Origin: Opitutaceae bacterium
GTDB lineage: Bacteria > Verrucomicrobiota > Verrucomicrobiia > Opitutales > Opitutaceae
Assembly (NCBI GenBank): GCA_015075305.1
Contig: JABTUS010000006.1
Coordinates: 1-64,000, forward strand
Length of the DNA stretch: 64,000 nucleotides
Reading direction: 5' to 3'
Shown here: in pieces, positions 34,622 through 42,772 of the stretch
How positions within the stretch are numbered: position 1 is the stretch's first letter
How the letters are laid out: every line of letters starts with the position of its first letter
Notes under the pieces: model-generated
The model's database searches: none
What the model was told of the DNA's origin: nothing
Seen by the model: the letters and a program-made list of their open reading frames with translations, nothing else
Translations under genes and position numbers: made by a program

Positions 34622-36058
34622 ATGTCCCGAATCTTCGTCGTGATGCTTGCCGCATTGTCGGCAGGCCTGGTGCTGACTGCCGCGCAGAATTCAGCACCGA
34701 ACATTGTGCTCATACTGGCTGACGACCTTGGCTGGGCCGATCTCAGCTGCCAGGGCGCCGACGTCATCGAGACACCGAACATCGATCGACTCGCGCGCGA
34801 AGGAGTGCGCTTCAATCAGGCGTATGCGATGTCGGTTTGTTCGCCCAGCCGGGCGATGCTCCTCACTGGCCGCCACGCGGTGCGGGTCGGCATCACGGTC
34901 TGGATCGAAAGGGCGCTGAACCGGCCTGCGAATGCGGGACCGTTCGATGCGCCATCGCGCCATGATCTCGACCTCTCGGAAGTCACGCTTGCGGAGCGGC
35001 TGCATGATGCCGGCTACCTCACCGCGATCGTGGGCAAGTGGCATCTCGGGGATGGATCACACGCGCCTGAAACGCAGGGATTCGACATCAATATCGGCGG
35101 CACCCACTGGGGCGCGCCGCCGACCTATTGGTGGCCCTATCGAGGCATGATGGAATCACGTTCGCCCACCGGTGAATTGAGGAGGACAGAATTTCGCTAT
35201 GTTCCCGACCTCGGATTTGGCAAACCCGGCGAATACCTGACCGATCGCCTCACGGACGAGGCCATGCGTGTGATGGATCGCGCGGCGGGGCAGCCTTTTT
35301 TTGTCTACCTTGCCCACTATGGGGTGCACATCCCCCTTGAAGCCAAGGCTCCCGACATCGAGCGCGCTGCATCGAGAATTCGCCCCGGGTCGCATCACCA
35401 GAACGCAACCTATGCCGCGATGGTCAGGAATCTGGACGACAATGTCGGGCGGGTCCTCGAGCATCTTCGGCAGCGCGGATTGGACAGGAACACCGTGGTG
35501 ATTTTTTCAAGTGACAATGGCGGCTACATTGGAAAACCCCGTGGCGAGAGGGCTGCGACGACGAGCAACGCCCCATTGCGCTCCGGAAAGGGCGCGCTCT
35601 ATGAGGGTGGCATACGCGTGCCATTGATCATCCGCTGGCCTGGGATATCCAAGGCGGGCGGAGTGTGTCAGGAGCCGGTATGGCTCGCGGACCTTTTTCC
35701 AACCCTGGCGGGCAGGGAGGCGTCCGCCACCGCTGTGGATGGCATTGATCTTCATCCTTTGATGAGGGACCCGACCGGTCATTTGCCGCGCGAGGCGCTT
35801 TACTTCCATTATCCGCACACCTATCAAACCACGCGTCCCGTGAGCGCGATTCGCATGGGCGACTGGAAACTGCTGGAATACCTTGAAGACGGGCACATCG
35901 AGCTCTACAATCTGGCGAATGATCCTTCCGAACAGGTCGATCTCGCGGCACGGGAAACCTCAAGGGTTGACCAGTTGCGGGCTCGTCTGGCGCAATGGCG
36001 TGTCGAAGCGGGCGCCTGGATGCCCGAATCGAAACGCGAATCCACGGCCAGACCATAG
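34622..36058 (+). CDS. Sulfatase (C-S-P-S-R type), exported
   Basis: A 478-residue arylsulfatase-family enzyme. It starts with a signal peptide (MSRIFVVMLAALSAGLV, cleavage after AAQNS) and continues with the metal-binding NIVLILADDLGWADLSCQG. Cys73 in VCSPSRAMLLTGR is the residue converted to formylglycine. Also present are VGKWHLGDGSHAPE and FSSDNGGYIGKPRG. I use ATG 34622; a GTG at 34607 would add five residues. The active-site core C-x-P-x-R suits aerobic FGE or anaerobic anSME maturation. The fold (GTHWGAPPTYWWP) suggests the S1-type N-acetylgalactosamine/arylsulfatase group, but substrate is not assignable. Confidence 0.93.
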   Translation: MSRIFVVMLAALSAGLVLTAAQNSAPNIVLILADDLGWADLSCQGADVIETPNIDRLAREGVRFNQAYAMSVCSPSRAMLLTGRHAVRVGITVWIERALNRPANAGPFDAPSRHDLDLSEVTLAERLHDAGYLTAIVGKWHLGDGSHAPETQGFDINIGGTHWGAPPTYWWPYRGMMESRSPTGELRRTEFRYVPDLGFGKPGEYLTDRLTDEAMRVMDRAAGQPFFVYLAHYGVHIPLEAKAPDIERAASRIRPGSHHQNATYAAMVRNLDDNVGRVLEHLRQRGLDRNTVVIFSSDNGGYIGKPRGERAATTSNAPLRSGKGALYEGGIRVPLIIRWPGISKAGGVCQEPVWLADLFPTLAGREASATAVDGIDLHPLMRDPTGHLPREALYFHYPHTYQTTRPVSAIRMGDWKLLEYLEDGHIELYNLANDPSEQVDLAARETSRVDQLRARLAQWRVEAGAWMPESKRESTARP

Positions 36059-36091
36059 AACTGAATCTTTAACCCAGCCTCCACAAACCAC

Positions 36092-37393
36092 ATGAACCAG
36101 CCCTCCTCCCGTCGTGATTTCCTGAAGCACGGAGCCGTGCTTGCCGCCGGCGCATCCCTTTTCAACGTGGCGCATGCCGCGCCGAAAGGAGGGTCACTGA
36201 AGGTGGCGCTCATAGGATGCGGCGGTCGCGGCGCGGGTTCAGGTGGTGGCGGGGCGCTCAGGAATTTCATCGACGCGGCGAAGCTGCTGGGGCGCGAGGT
36301 CGACATTGTCGCCGTCGCCGACTGTTTTGAGCACAAGGCCCGCCGGGTGGCCGAGAGCCACAAGCTGCCGGAGAGCCGGGTGCTCTCGGGATTCAGCTCC
36401 TACAAGCGGGTGATGGAGTCGGATGCCGAGTATGTGCTGCTCGCGACACCGCCGGTCTTCCGCCCGCTGCATCTGGCCGCGGCGGTTGCCGCGGGCAAGC
36501 ATGTCTTCTTTGAGAAACCCGTCGCCGTCGATCCCGTCGGCGTGCGCAAGGTCATTGAGATCGGCGAAGCCGCCCGCGCGAAGGGACTGTGCCTCGTGGC
36601 CGGCACGCAGCGACGGCACGACATCGCCTACCTGACAAACAAGGCGCAGATCGAAGCCGGCGCCATCGGGACCATTCTTGGCGGCACGGTTTCCTGGGAC
36701 GGCAAGGTGCCCTGGATTGTGCACCGGAAGCCCGGTCTTCTGAACCGCGAGTACCTCGTGGAGAACTGGCTCAACTTCACCGAGCTCTCCGGCGACCACA
36801 TCTGCGAGCAGCATGTTCACAATGTCGACGTGGCCAACTGGTTCATCGGGCGCGTGCCCGTGGCGGCGCTTGGCTATGGAGGCCGGCTGAGGCGGGAGAC
36901 GGGCAACCAGTACGATTTTTTCAGCGTCGATTTCGACTACGGCGACGGTGTGCACATTCACAGCCAGTGCCGGCAGATTTCCGGCTGCTACAACCGGGTG
37001 GGGGAGTTCTTCCGAGGAACGGAGGGGCAGGTCTTCGGCGGGGGAAAACTCTCGGGGCGGGAAGTCAAGGTGCCTGCGGTCGAGGTTCTCAGTGAGAACG
37101 CGCTGGTGCAGGAACACGTGGACCTCATCAAGGGCGTGCTGGACGGAAAGCCTGAGAATCGCGCCCGTGAGGTCGCCGAAGCCACGATGACGGCGATCCT
37201 GGGCCGCATATCCGCCTACACCGGAAAGATGGTGCGGTGGCGTGAGCTCATGGACGAGCCGGCCTCGCCTTTCTACAACCTTTCGCTCGCGCCGAGGCCG
37301 GAGGACTTTGAGGGAGGCGACGATGTCGGCATGCCCGCCGACCATGCCGCCCTGCCTGGCGACGGTGCTCCCTTCAACGTGCGCAAGACCTGA
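36092..37393 (+). CDS. Tat-exported Gfo/Idh/MocA oxidoreductase
   Basis: A 433-residue NAD(P)-dependent dehydrogenase with a twin-arginine signal (SSRRDFLKHGAVLAAGASLF). The Rossmann fold is VALIGCGGRGAGSGGGG. The family EKP motif is FFEKPVAVDPVG, and GDHICEQHVHNVDVANWFI contributes the catalytic His region. The tail ADHAALPG is typical of the secreted Planctomycete/Verrucomicrobia subfamily. Members exported by Tat fold with bound cofactor and act on sugars, sometimes as NAD-recycling glycosidases or 3-keto-sugar oxidoreductases. The gene lies between two sulfatases, 33 bases after the first and 13 before the second, so it is probably part of the same transcript. Confidence 0.92.
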   Translation: MNQPSSRRDFLKHGAVLAAGASLFNVAHAAPKGGSLKVALIGCGGRGAGSGGGGALRNFIDAAKLLGREVDIVAVADCFEHKARRVAESHKLPESRVLSGFSSYKRVMESDAEYVLLATPPVFRPLHLAAAVAAGKHVFFEKPVAVDPVGVRKVIEIGEAARAKGLCLVAGTQRRHDIAYLTNKAQIEAGAIGTILGGTVSWDGKVPWIVHRKPGLLNREYLVENWLNFTELSGDHICEQHVHNVDVANWFIGRVPVAALGYGGRLRRETGNQYDFFSVDFDYGDGVHIHSQCRQISGCYNRVGEFFRGTEGQVFGGGKLSGREVKVPAVEVLSENALVQEHVDLIKGVLDGKPENRAREVAEATMTAILGRISAYTGKMVRWRELMDEPASPFYNLSLAPRPEDFEGGDDVGMPADHAALPGDGAPFNVRKT

Positions 37394-37406
37394 TGCGCGA
37401 AGACTC

Positions 37407-38966
37407 ATGACTGCAATCTCCCGTTCGCGATTCGGATGGCTGGCGATCGTGCTGGCGCTTGTCATGGGGGGCCGCTGCGAATTGGCAGCCGCTCCGGCGG
37501 CTCCACCGGAGCGGCCGAACATCCTCTTCATCATCTTCGACGACTGGGGTGGCGCGGGGCAGTCGACGGGTTACTCGAATCCGTGGATCCGCACTCCCGG
37601 CTTCGACCGCGTGGCGCGCGAAGGCGTGCGTTTCGACAATGCCTTCACCTCGAATCCCAAGTGCAGTCCTTGTCGCGCAAGCATTCTCACAGGGCGGAAC
37701 ACCTGGCAGTTGAAAGAGGCGGTTTCGCACAACGGCTATTTTCCCGCCGGTTTCGTCGTGTTTCCGGACCTGCTCGAACGGTCGGGCTATTTCATCGGGC
37801 TGACGGGCAAGGGATGGGGACCGGGCGACTTTGAAACCCTCGCGGGCTTCAAGCGGAATCCGGCTGGGCCATCGTTTGACACACGCACGCACAAGCCTCC
37901 CAACAAGGGAATCAATGCCAATGACTATGCAGGCAATTTCGAGGACTTCCTCTCAAAGCGTCCGAAGGACAAGCCCTTCTTTTTCTGGATGGGATTCCGT
38001 GAGCCCCATCGTCCCTACGAGCCGGGATCGGGCCGAAAGTTCGGCATCCATCCCGAGGATGTCAGGGTGCCTGCCTATCTTCCCGACACACCCGTCGTGC
38101 GCGAGGACCTGGCCGATTATGCGCGCGAGGTCGAGTGGGCTGACTCGCATGTCCTGCGCGCCTTGGAACTGCTGGAGAAGGCGGGGCAGCTGGACAATAC
38201 CCTGGTGATCGTGACATCCGACCACGGCATGCCCTTCCCCTATGTGAAGGGCCAGATCGTTGAGGAGGCGTTTCACATTCCTCTGGCGATGCGCTGGGGG
38301 AAGACGATCAAGGCGGGGCGGACTGTCGCGGATTTCATCAATGTGCGCGATTTTGCCCCCACCTTTCTCGAGTTGGCGCGGGTTCCGGTGCATTCCCAGA
38401 TGACCGGATCGAGCCTGAGCGCCATCCTGCGGTCTCCGGAGTCCGGATGGATCGAGAACAGGGACGAGATGCTGGTGGGAAAGGAGCGGCATGACATCGG
38501 ACGGCCGCATGACCTGGGGTACCCGGTGCGCGCGCTGCGCACGCGCGAGTTTTTGTATGTGTGCAACTTTCGACCCGAACGCTGGCCTGCGGGGAATCCG
38601 GAAACGGACTTTGGCAATGTGGATCCCAGCCCGAGCAAATCCCTGCTGGAGGCCATCGGTGGACACTATTACGAACTCGCGTTCGGCAAGCGCCCCGCCG
38701 ATCAGCTTTTCAGGATCACAGACGACCCGGGATGTGTGGACAATCTGGCGGCCGATCCCGTCTACGCGGCGACCGTGCGGCAGATGCGGGAGCGCATGAT
38801 GCAATTGCTGCACGAGGAGGGAGACCCGCGCGTTACGGATCAAGCTGCGGTCTTCGACACCTACAAGTACGTCGGCGGGCGGGCAAAAGGCTACGAAACC
38901 TGGCTGGCTAAGCAGGCCGCCGGCAAGCTCGCTCCGAAGTCCGGCTCAGACGCTGAAAAGCAATAG
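37407..38966 (+). CDS. Sulfatase (C-S-P-C-R type), exported
   Basis: A 519-residue sulfatase with signal peptide (SRFGWLAIVLALVMGGRC, cleavage near LAAAP). The metal-binding motif is NILFIIFDDWGG, the formylglycine precursor is Cys86 in KCSPCRASILTGR, and TSDHGMPFPYVKGQ is the distal metal-site loop. The second Cys in the active motif (position 89) is unusual but within the C-x-P-x-R consensus. The open frame extends upstream to 37242 inside the oxidoreductase gene, but ATG 37407 precedes the signal peptide and lies 13 bases after that gene's stop. It resembles heparan-sulfamidase/S8-like sulfatases in having PHRPYEPGSGR; the substrate remains open. Confidence 0.92.
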   Translation: MTAISRSRFGWLAIVLALVMGGRCELAAAPAAPPERPNILFIIFDDWGGAGQSTGYSNPWIRTPGFDRVAREGVRFDNAFTSNPKCSPCRASILTGRNTWQLKEAVSHNGYFPAGFVVFPDLLERSGYFIGLTGKGWGPGDFETLAGFKRNPAGPSFDTRTHKPPNKGINANDYAGNFEDFLSKRPKDKPFFFWMGFREPHRPYEPGSGRKFGIHPEDVRVPAYLPDTPVVREDLADYAREVEWADSHVLRALELLEKAGQLDNTLVIVTSDHGMPFPYVKGQIVEEAFHIPLAMRWGKTIKAGRTVADFINVRDFAPTFLELARVPVHSQMTGSSLSAILRSPESGWIENRDEMLVGKERHDIGRPHDLGYPVRALRTREFLYVCNFRPERWPAGNPETDFGNVDPSPSKSLLEAIGGHYYELAFGKRPADQLFRITDDPGCVDNLAADPVYAATVRQMRERMMQLLHEEGDPRVTDQAAVFDTYKYVGGRAKGYETWLAKQAAGKLAPKSGSDAEKQ

Positions 38967-39455
38967 CGCCCTGGTCTCTGGCCGGGGCGGGTGACGGCAC
39001 GTCCTGAATGCGCGCCGGCTGTCCGGATGACAGCCGGCCGGACAGACGGGCGTATCATCGCTGGCCACCACATCGGCTCCACAGAGAAAGGCGGTGCCTG
39101 AAATGTGGATTTCGTCGATGGTCGTCGCTGCGATTGCTACGCGATAGGCTGCAGGGGGCGCAGTCTTGAGCAGGCAGTTGGGCTCACTGTGCTGAGGCGT
39201 GCTCATTCCCCTGCCTCAGCCCCGTGTCATTTCCCGCGTGCCTTTTCGTGGTGCAACCTCTGCCGTGCGCGTGGTTGCGCCTGCGCTGCGGTCCGGGTGC
39301 TTGCTACGCCGGGCCGGCGCGACATGCCGCAAATTTCGTTGATTCCGTTTGAAGGACGAAAATTTCCGTCAGCGATGAAGACGGACGGCGATGCAGTCTG
39401 GTAGGATGCGAGCGAGGTGGTCGTTGACGCTCCGTCCCCGATCCACGCAGCCCAA
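38967..39455. other. 489-base intergenic stretch without a gene
   Basis: The first part contains the hairpin at 39014-39038. The remainder has no open frame with coding character and no repeat I can see. It must contain the promoter of the sulfatase at 39456, but no convincing -35/-10 pair stands out. Confidence 0.5.
39014..39038 (+). terminator. Strong GC hairpin after the second sulfatase
   Basis: GCCGGCTGTC (39014-39023) pairs perfectly with GACAGCCGGC (39029-39038) across a five-base loop, 48 bases beyond the sulfatase stop codon. No T-run follows, so it may be a Rho-assisted end or an RNA-stabilising hairpin. Confidence 0.5.
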
Positions 39456-40922
39456 ATGTCCATTCGAACCCAGCTTCTCATCGTCGTCCTTGCCGCCTCG
39501 TTTGTCGCAACCGCACGCGAGTGTTCCGCACAGACGGGCGGCGCAAGGCGGCCCAATATTGTATTCGTCATGACCGATGACCAGGCAACCTGGTCGGTCG
39601 GGGCCTATGGAAACAAGCAGGCGGTGACGCCGAACATTGACAGGCTTGCGCGCGAGGGCGTGCTGCTCCGCAACGCCTTCGTGCCGTCGCCGGTGTGTTC
39701 GGCGAGCCGGGCGACCTTTCTGACCGGGCTTTACGGGACCGAGGTCGGCATCACGGATTTCCTTGCGGGCTCGGAGGTGGCGGCTGGTTTCGGACTGCCT
39801 CCGGAGACGCTCACCTGGCCGGAGGTGCTGCAGCAGCAGGGATATGTCACGGGACTGTCAGGCAAATGGCATCTCGGCACACAGCCGCAGTTTCACCCCA
39901 CGAACCAGGGGTTTGACTGGTTTTTCGGATACATGGGAGCGGTCAACGTTCCGATGAATCCGCCGCTTGAGCAGGACGGCACGGTGCGGACCTTCCAGGG
40001 ACCGATCTCCGACATCCTCACGGATCATGCCATCGGTTTCATAGAGAAGAATCGCGAGCATCCCTTTGCGCTGCTGCTGCATTTCCGCGAACCTCATTTG
40101 AAGTACACGCCGATGCCGGAGGTTGATCAGGAGGCTTACAGGGGGAGGGAGGTGGCCGGCGCGAAGTTTCCCGGGCTAGATCAGCAGGAGGTGGATCAAT
40201 ACACGCGCGAGTATCTAGTTTCGGTGCACGCGGTGGATCGAAACCTGGGACGGTTGCTGAAGCGATTGGAGGAACTGAAGCTCCAGGACAATACCATCGT
40301 GGTTTTCACGAGCGACCACGGATACATGATTGGCCAACACGGCCTGCATACGAAGGGAAACGCCTGGTGGATGTTTCCGGGAATTCCGCACAACACGAAA
40401 CGCCCGAACATGTTTGAGGAGACCATACGCATTCCCTTCATTGTGCGCTGGCCCGGGCACATTCCGGCGGGTTCGCAGGCGTCGGAGCCCTTCTCAAGCG
40501 TGGACAATTTTGCGACGGTTCTCGGGTTGATGGGAGTGCCCGTGCCTTCTGGCAGCCGGCAGCACGGCGCCGATTTCTCCCCGCGGCTGCGCGGCGGGGA
40601 AGTAACCTGGCGCGATGCGATGTTCGGACAGTATGATCTCATCAGCGGAGGCCTGGCCCACATGCGCATGATCCGCACCTCGCGGTGGAAACTTGTCAGG
40701 CACTACCTGAGTCTGGAGCTCGACGAGCTCTACGATCTTCAGAATGATCCTGGGGAGCAGTACAACCTTTACCGACCCGGGCGCGCTGGCGGACGTGCGG
40801 ACGGGCTGGACATTCCGTCGGTGAAGCAGGAGCTCCAGGAGCGGCTGTATGCCTGGCAGCGCGAGATCAAGGATCCGCTTCTGCTCCTCATGGCGCAGGA
40901 ACGCGATCCGGCGAAGCGCTGA
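39456..40922 (+). CDS. Sulfatase (C-S-A-S-R type), exported
   Basis: A 488-residue sulfatase with a signal peptide (MSIRTQLLIVVLAASFVATA, cleavage near CSAQT). NIVFVMTDDQATWSVGAYGN is the metal-binding start. The formylglycine precursor is Cys81 in VCSASRATFLTG, the C-x-A-x-R variant, which is accepted by anaerobic anSME maturases and some FGE enzymes. SGKWHLGTQPQFHPTNQGFD and FTSDHGYMIGQHG complete the active site. The start at 39456 is preferred over 39417 because the signal peptide begins there. It is preceded by 490 non-coding bases and followed by a hairpin, so it is probably its own transcription unit. Confidence 0.92.
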   Translation: MSIRTQLLIVVLAASFVATARECSAQTGGARRPNIVFVMTDDQATWSVGAYGNKQAVTPNIDRLAREGVLLRNAFVPSPVCSASRATFLTGLYGTEVGITDFLAGSEVAAGFGLPPETLTWPEVLQQQGYVTGLSGKWHLGTQPQFHPTNQGFDWFFGYMGAVNVPMNPPLEQDGTVRTFQGPISDILTDHAIGFIEKNREHPFALLLHFREPHLKYTPMPEVDQEAYRGREVAGAKFPGLDQQEVDQYTREYLVSVHAVDRNLGRLLKRLEELKLQDNTIVVFTSDHGYMIGQHGLHTKGNAWWMFPGIPHNTKRPNMFEETIRIPFIVRWPGHIPAGSQASEPFSSVDNFATVLGLMGVPVPSGSRQHGADFSPRLRGGEVTWRDAMFGQYDLISGGLAHMRMIRTSRWKLVRHYLSLELDELYDLQNDPGEQYNLYRPGRAGGRADGLDIPSVKQELQERLYAWQREIKDPLLLLMAQERDPAKR

Positions 40923-40937
40923 ATTGCGGCCGACTTG

Positions 40938-40961
40938 ACTTCAGCCGCAAGCGGCTGAAGT
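40938..40961 (+). terminator. Hairpin after the third sulfatase
   Basis: ACTTCAGCCG (40938-40947) pairs perfectly with CGGCTGAAGT (40952-40961) across a four-base loop, beginning 16 bases after the stop codon. The tail is not T-rich. Position and stability favour a terminator. Confidence 0.6.
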
Positions 40962-41158
40962 GCTCCCTGGGTGCGGGGTGCAGGGATTCGAATGCATCCG
41001 ATCGAATGGAGGGTCGCGTCGTCATTCTCACGGCTTGCATTGTTTCACGTCACAAGTTTCGAATGTTCGCAAAGGACACTATCGGCTCGCCTTTCTGGAA
41101 ATTACTCTCCACGCCTTGCCTTCCTCGCTCGCTGAGCGTTTCCCCAATCCGCGATCTC

Positions 41159-41716
41159 ATGATCAGTGAGCAAGTACCGAACCCCGATCAGAACCAGTGG
41201 TTCCGGAATGAAGTGCTGCCTCACGAGCCTTCGCTTCGAACCTATCTGCGGTGCTCATTTCCCGCCATTCGCGACATCGATGACATGGTGCAGGAGTCAT
41301 ATTTGCGCATTTGGAGGGCACGTCTTGCCCGCCCTGTCTCCTCTGCGAAGTCCTTCCTGTTTCAAATTGCACGTCACCTCGCGATCGATGCGATTCGACG
41401 CACCGCCAGCACTCGACTGGATCGTCAGGTTGATATTGGAGATCTGCTCATCGCCGACAGCGGGCCCAACGCCGCCGAGGCCTTGGGCAGCCATGAAGTC
41501 ATCGATCTACTGGCTCAAGCGCTGGCGGCAATGCCAAGACGTCGTCGTGAAGTTGTCGTGCTTCGGCGTCTCAGACTCCTGTCTCAGAAACAGGTGGCCG
41601 CTCAGCTTGGAATTTCCGAACGAACGGTGGAGAGCCAGCTTGCAAGAGGCATGAGGTTTTGTGAGGCGTATCTTCGGAAGAGGGGAGCCAGCAGTTCCTA
41701 TTGGGATGAGCGCTGA
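41159..41716 (+). CDS. ECF RNA polymerase sigma factor (FecI-like)
   Basis: A 185-residue extracytoplasmic-function sigma factor. Region 2 is PAIRDIDDMVQESYLRIW and region 4 is LAAMPRRRREVVVLRRL followed by the helix-turn-helix QVAAQLGISERTVESQL. The start ATG 41159 gives a normal family length; the open frame extends upstream to 41006 without coding character. Its stop overlaps the FecR gene by eleven bases. With FecR and the downstream STN-bearing receptor it forms the standard cell-surface signalling trio, so it likely drives transcription of that receptor. Confidence 0.92.
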   Translation: MISEQVPNPDQNQWFRNEVLPHEPSLRTYLRCSFPAIRDIDDMVQESYLRIWRARLARPVSSAKSFLFQIARHLAIDAIRRTASTRLDRQVDIGDLLIADSGPNAAEALGSHEVIDLLAQALAAMPRRRREVVVLRRLRLLSQKQVAAQLGISERTVESQLARGMRFCEAYLRKRGASSSYWDER

Positions 41717-42650
41717 CAACCAATCGAAACGTAAGGCGCCCGCGTCTCCCGGTTCCATGCCAGCCGGGGGCGAATCGATGAATCCAATTGATTGGGCGGT
41801 GCGCATTGGCGCAGCGGACACTCTGCTGCGGATTACGGATGCTTACGTCCGCAGAAACCGTCGTCGTCGCACGCTGCTGCTGGTCTCCGGAGTATTGGCA
41901 GCGCTTTTCACCGGATTTCTCTGGCGCGAGCAAACTCCGGCATCGGAGGTGAGAGGCGGTGCCCCGATGGCTACGCTAATCATGTCCGCTCCGTCACATC
42001 AGGTGCTTCCTGATGGTTCGGAGGTGGAGCTCAAGGACAATGCGGAGATCAGTGTGGACTTCCGCGGCACCAACAGACGTGTGTATCTTCGCCACGGTGA
42101 AGCCCACTTCAAGGTTGCGCACGATCTACTAAGACCCTTTGTCGTTGTGGCTGGTGGTTTTCAAGTGGAGGCGGTTGGAACAGCATTTTCAGTCGAGCGT
42201 GGTGTCACTGCCGTCGATGTGCTGGTGACGGAGGGGCGGGTTGCGGTCGAGGAATCAAGCCCGGTGGCATTGTCTCTTCCGCCACAGCAGCCGACTGCAC
42301 AGCGGCCGCGCACCCTTGTCGATGCTGGCAGCAGACTGGTCGTTGAATCGGGAATGAACTCGGAGCCCAGGGCGAGGAGCCTGTCCAGGGACGAGATCAA
42401 CGAATGCATGGCGTGGCGGGTTCCGCGCTTGGAGTTTTCGGGGACGCGGCTTCAGGAGATTCTTCCGCTTGTCACCCGTTACAGTGGCGTACGGATGATC
42501 CTTTCCGATCCGGAGCTGGGCCGGATAAGGCTGAGCGGAACCATGCGTGCTGACAATGTGGAGATGCTCCTGGCACTGCTGGAGGAAGGCCACCGGATTT
42601 CAACCCGGCGAGTGAGTGCGACTGAGATAGTTCTCCGAGAAGTCAGATAG
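41706..42650 (+). CDS. FecR-type anti-sigma / sigma regulator
   Basis: A 314-residue inner-membrane regulator. The cytoplasmic N-terminus (~65 residues) contacts sigma, a basic RRNRRRRT stretch precedes a single membrane helix (LLLVSGVLAALFTGFLW), and the periplasmic FecR domain has LPDGSEVELKDNAEISV and VYLRHGEAHFKVAHD. A C-terminal DUF4974/STN-like module (LEFSGTRLQEILPLVTRYSG) follows. Starting at ATG 41706 overlaps the sigma gene by eleven bases. It would relay occupancy of the receptor at 42773 to the sigma factor. Confidence 0.9.
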   Translation: MSADNQSKRKAPASPGSMPAGGESMNPIDWAVRIGAADTLLRITDAYVRRNRRRRTLLLVSGVLAALFTGFLWREQTPASEVRGGAPMATLIMSAPSHQVLPDGSEVELKDNAEISVDFRGTNRRVYLRHGEAHFKVAHDLLRPFVVVAGGFQVEAVGTAFSVERGVTAVDVLVTEGRVAVEESSPVALSLPPQQPTAQRPRTLVDAGSRLVVESGMNSEPRARSLSRDEINECMAWRVPRLEFSGTRLQEILPLVTRYSGVRMILSDPELGRIRLSGTMRADNVEMLLALLEEGHRISTRRVSATEIVLREVR

Positions 42651-42772
42651 GAGACGTTTTGCGTCCGTGTTTCGGGGATGCACGGTGCGAAACGCGCTTG
42701 AAACCCGATCCCTGCAAATTCTTTTGCGGGATTTGTGGTGTCCGTCCGTCTTGATCAACCGTAAATCACCCG

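Noticed and set aside
39105-39404. A 99-residue frame between two sulfatase genes
   Set aside because: No ribosome site, irregular composition and no family resemblance. I treat the stretch as non-coding.
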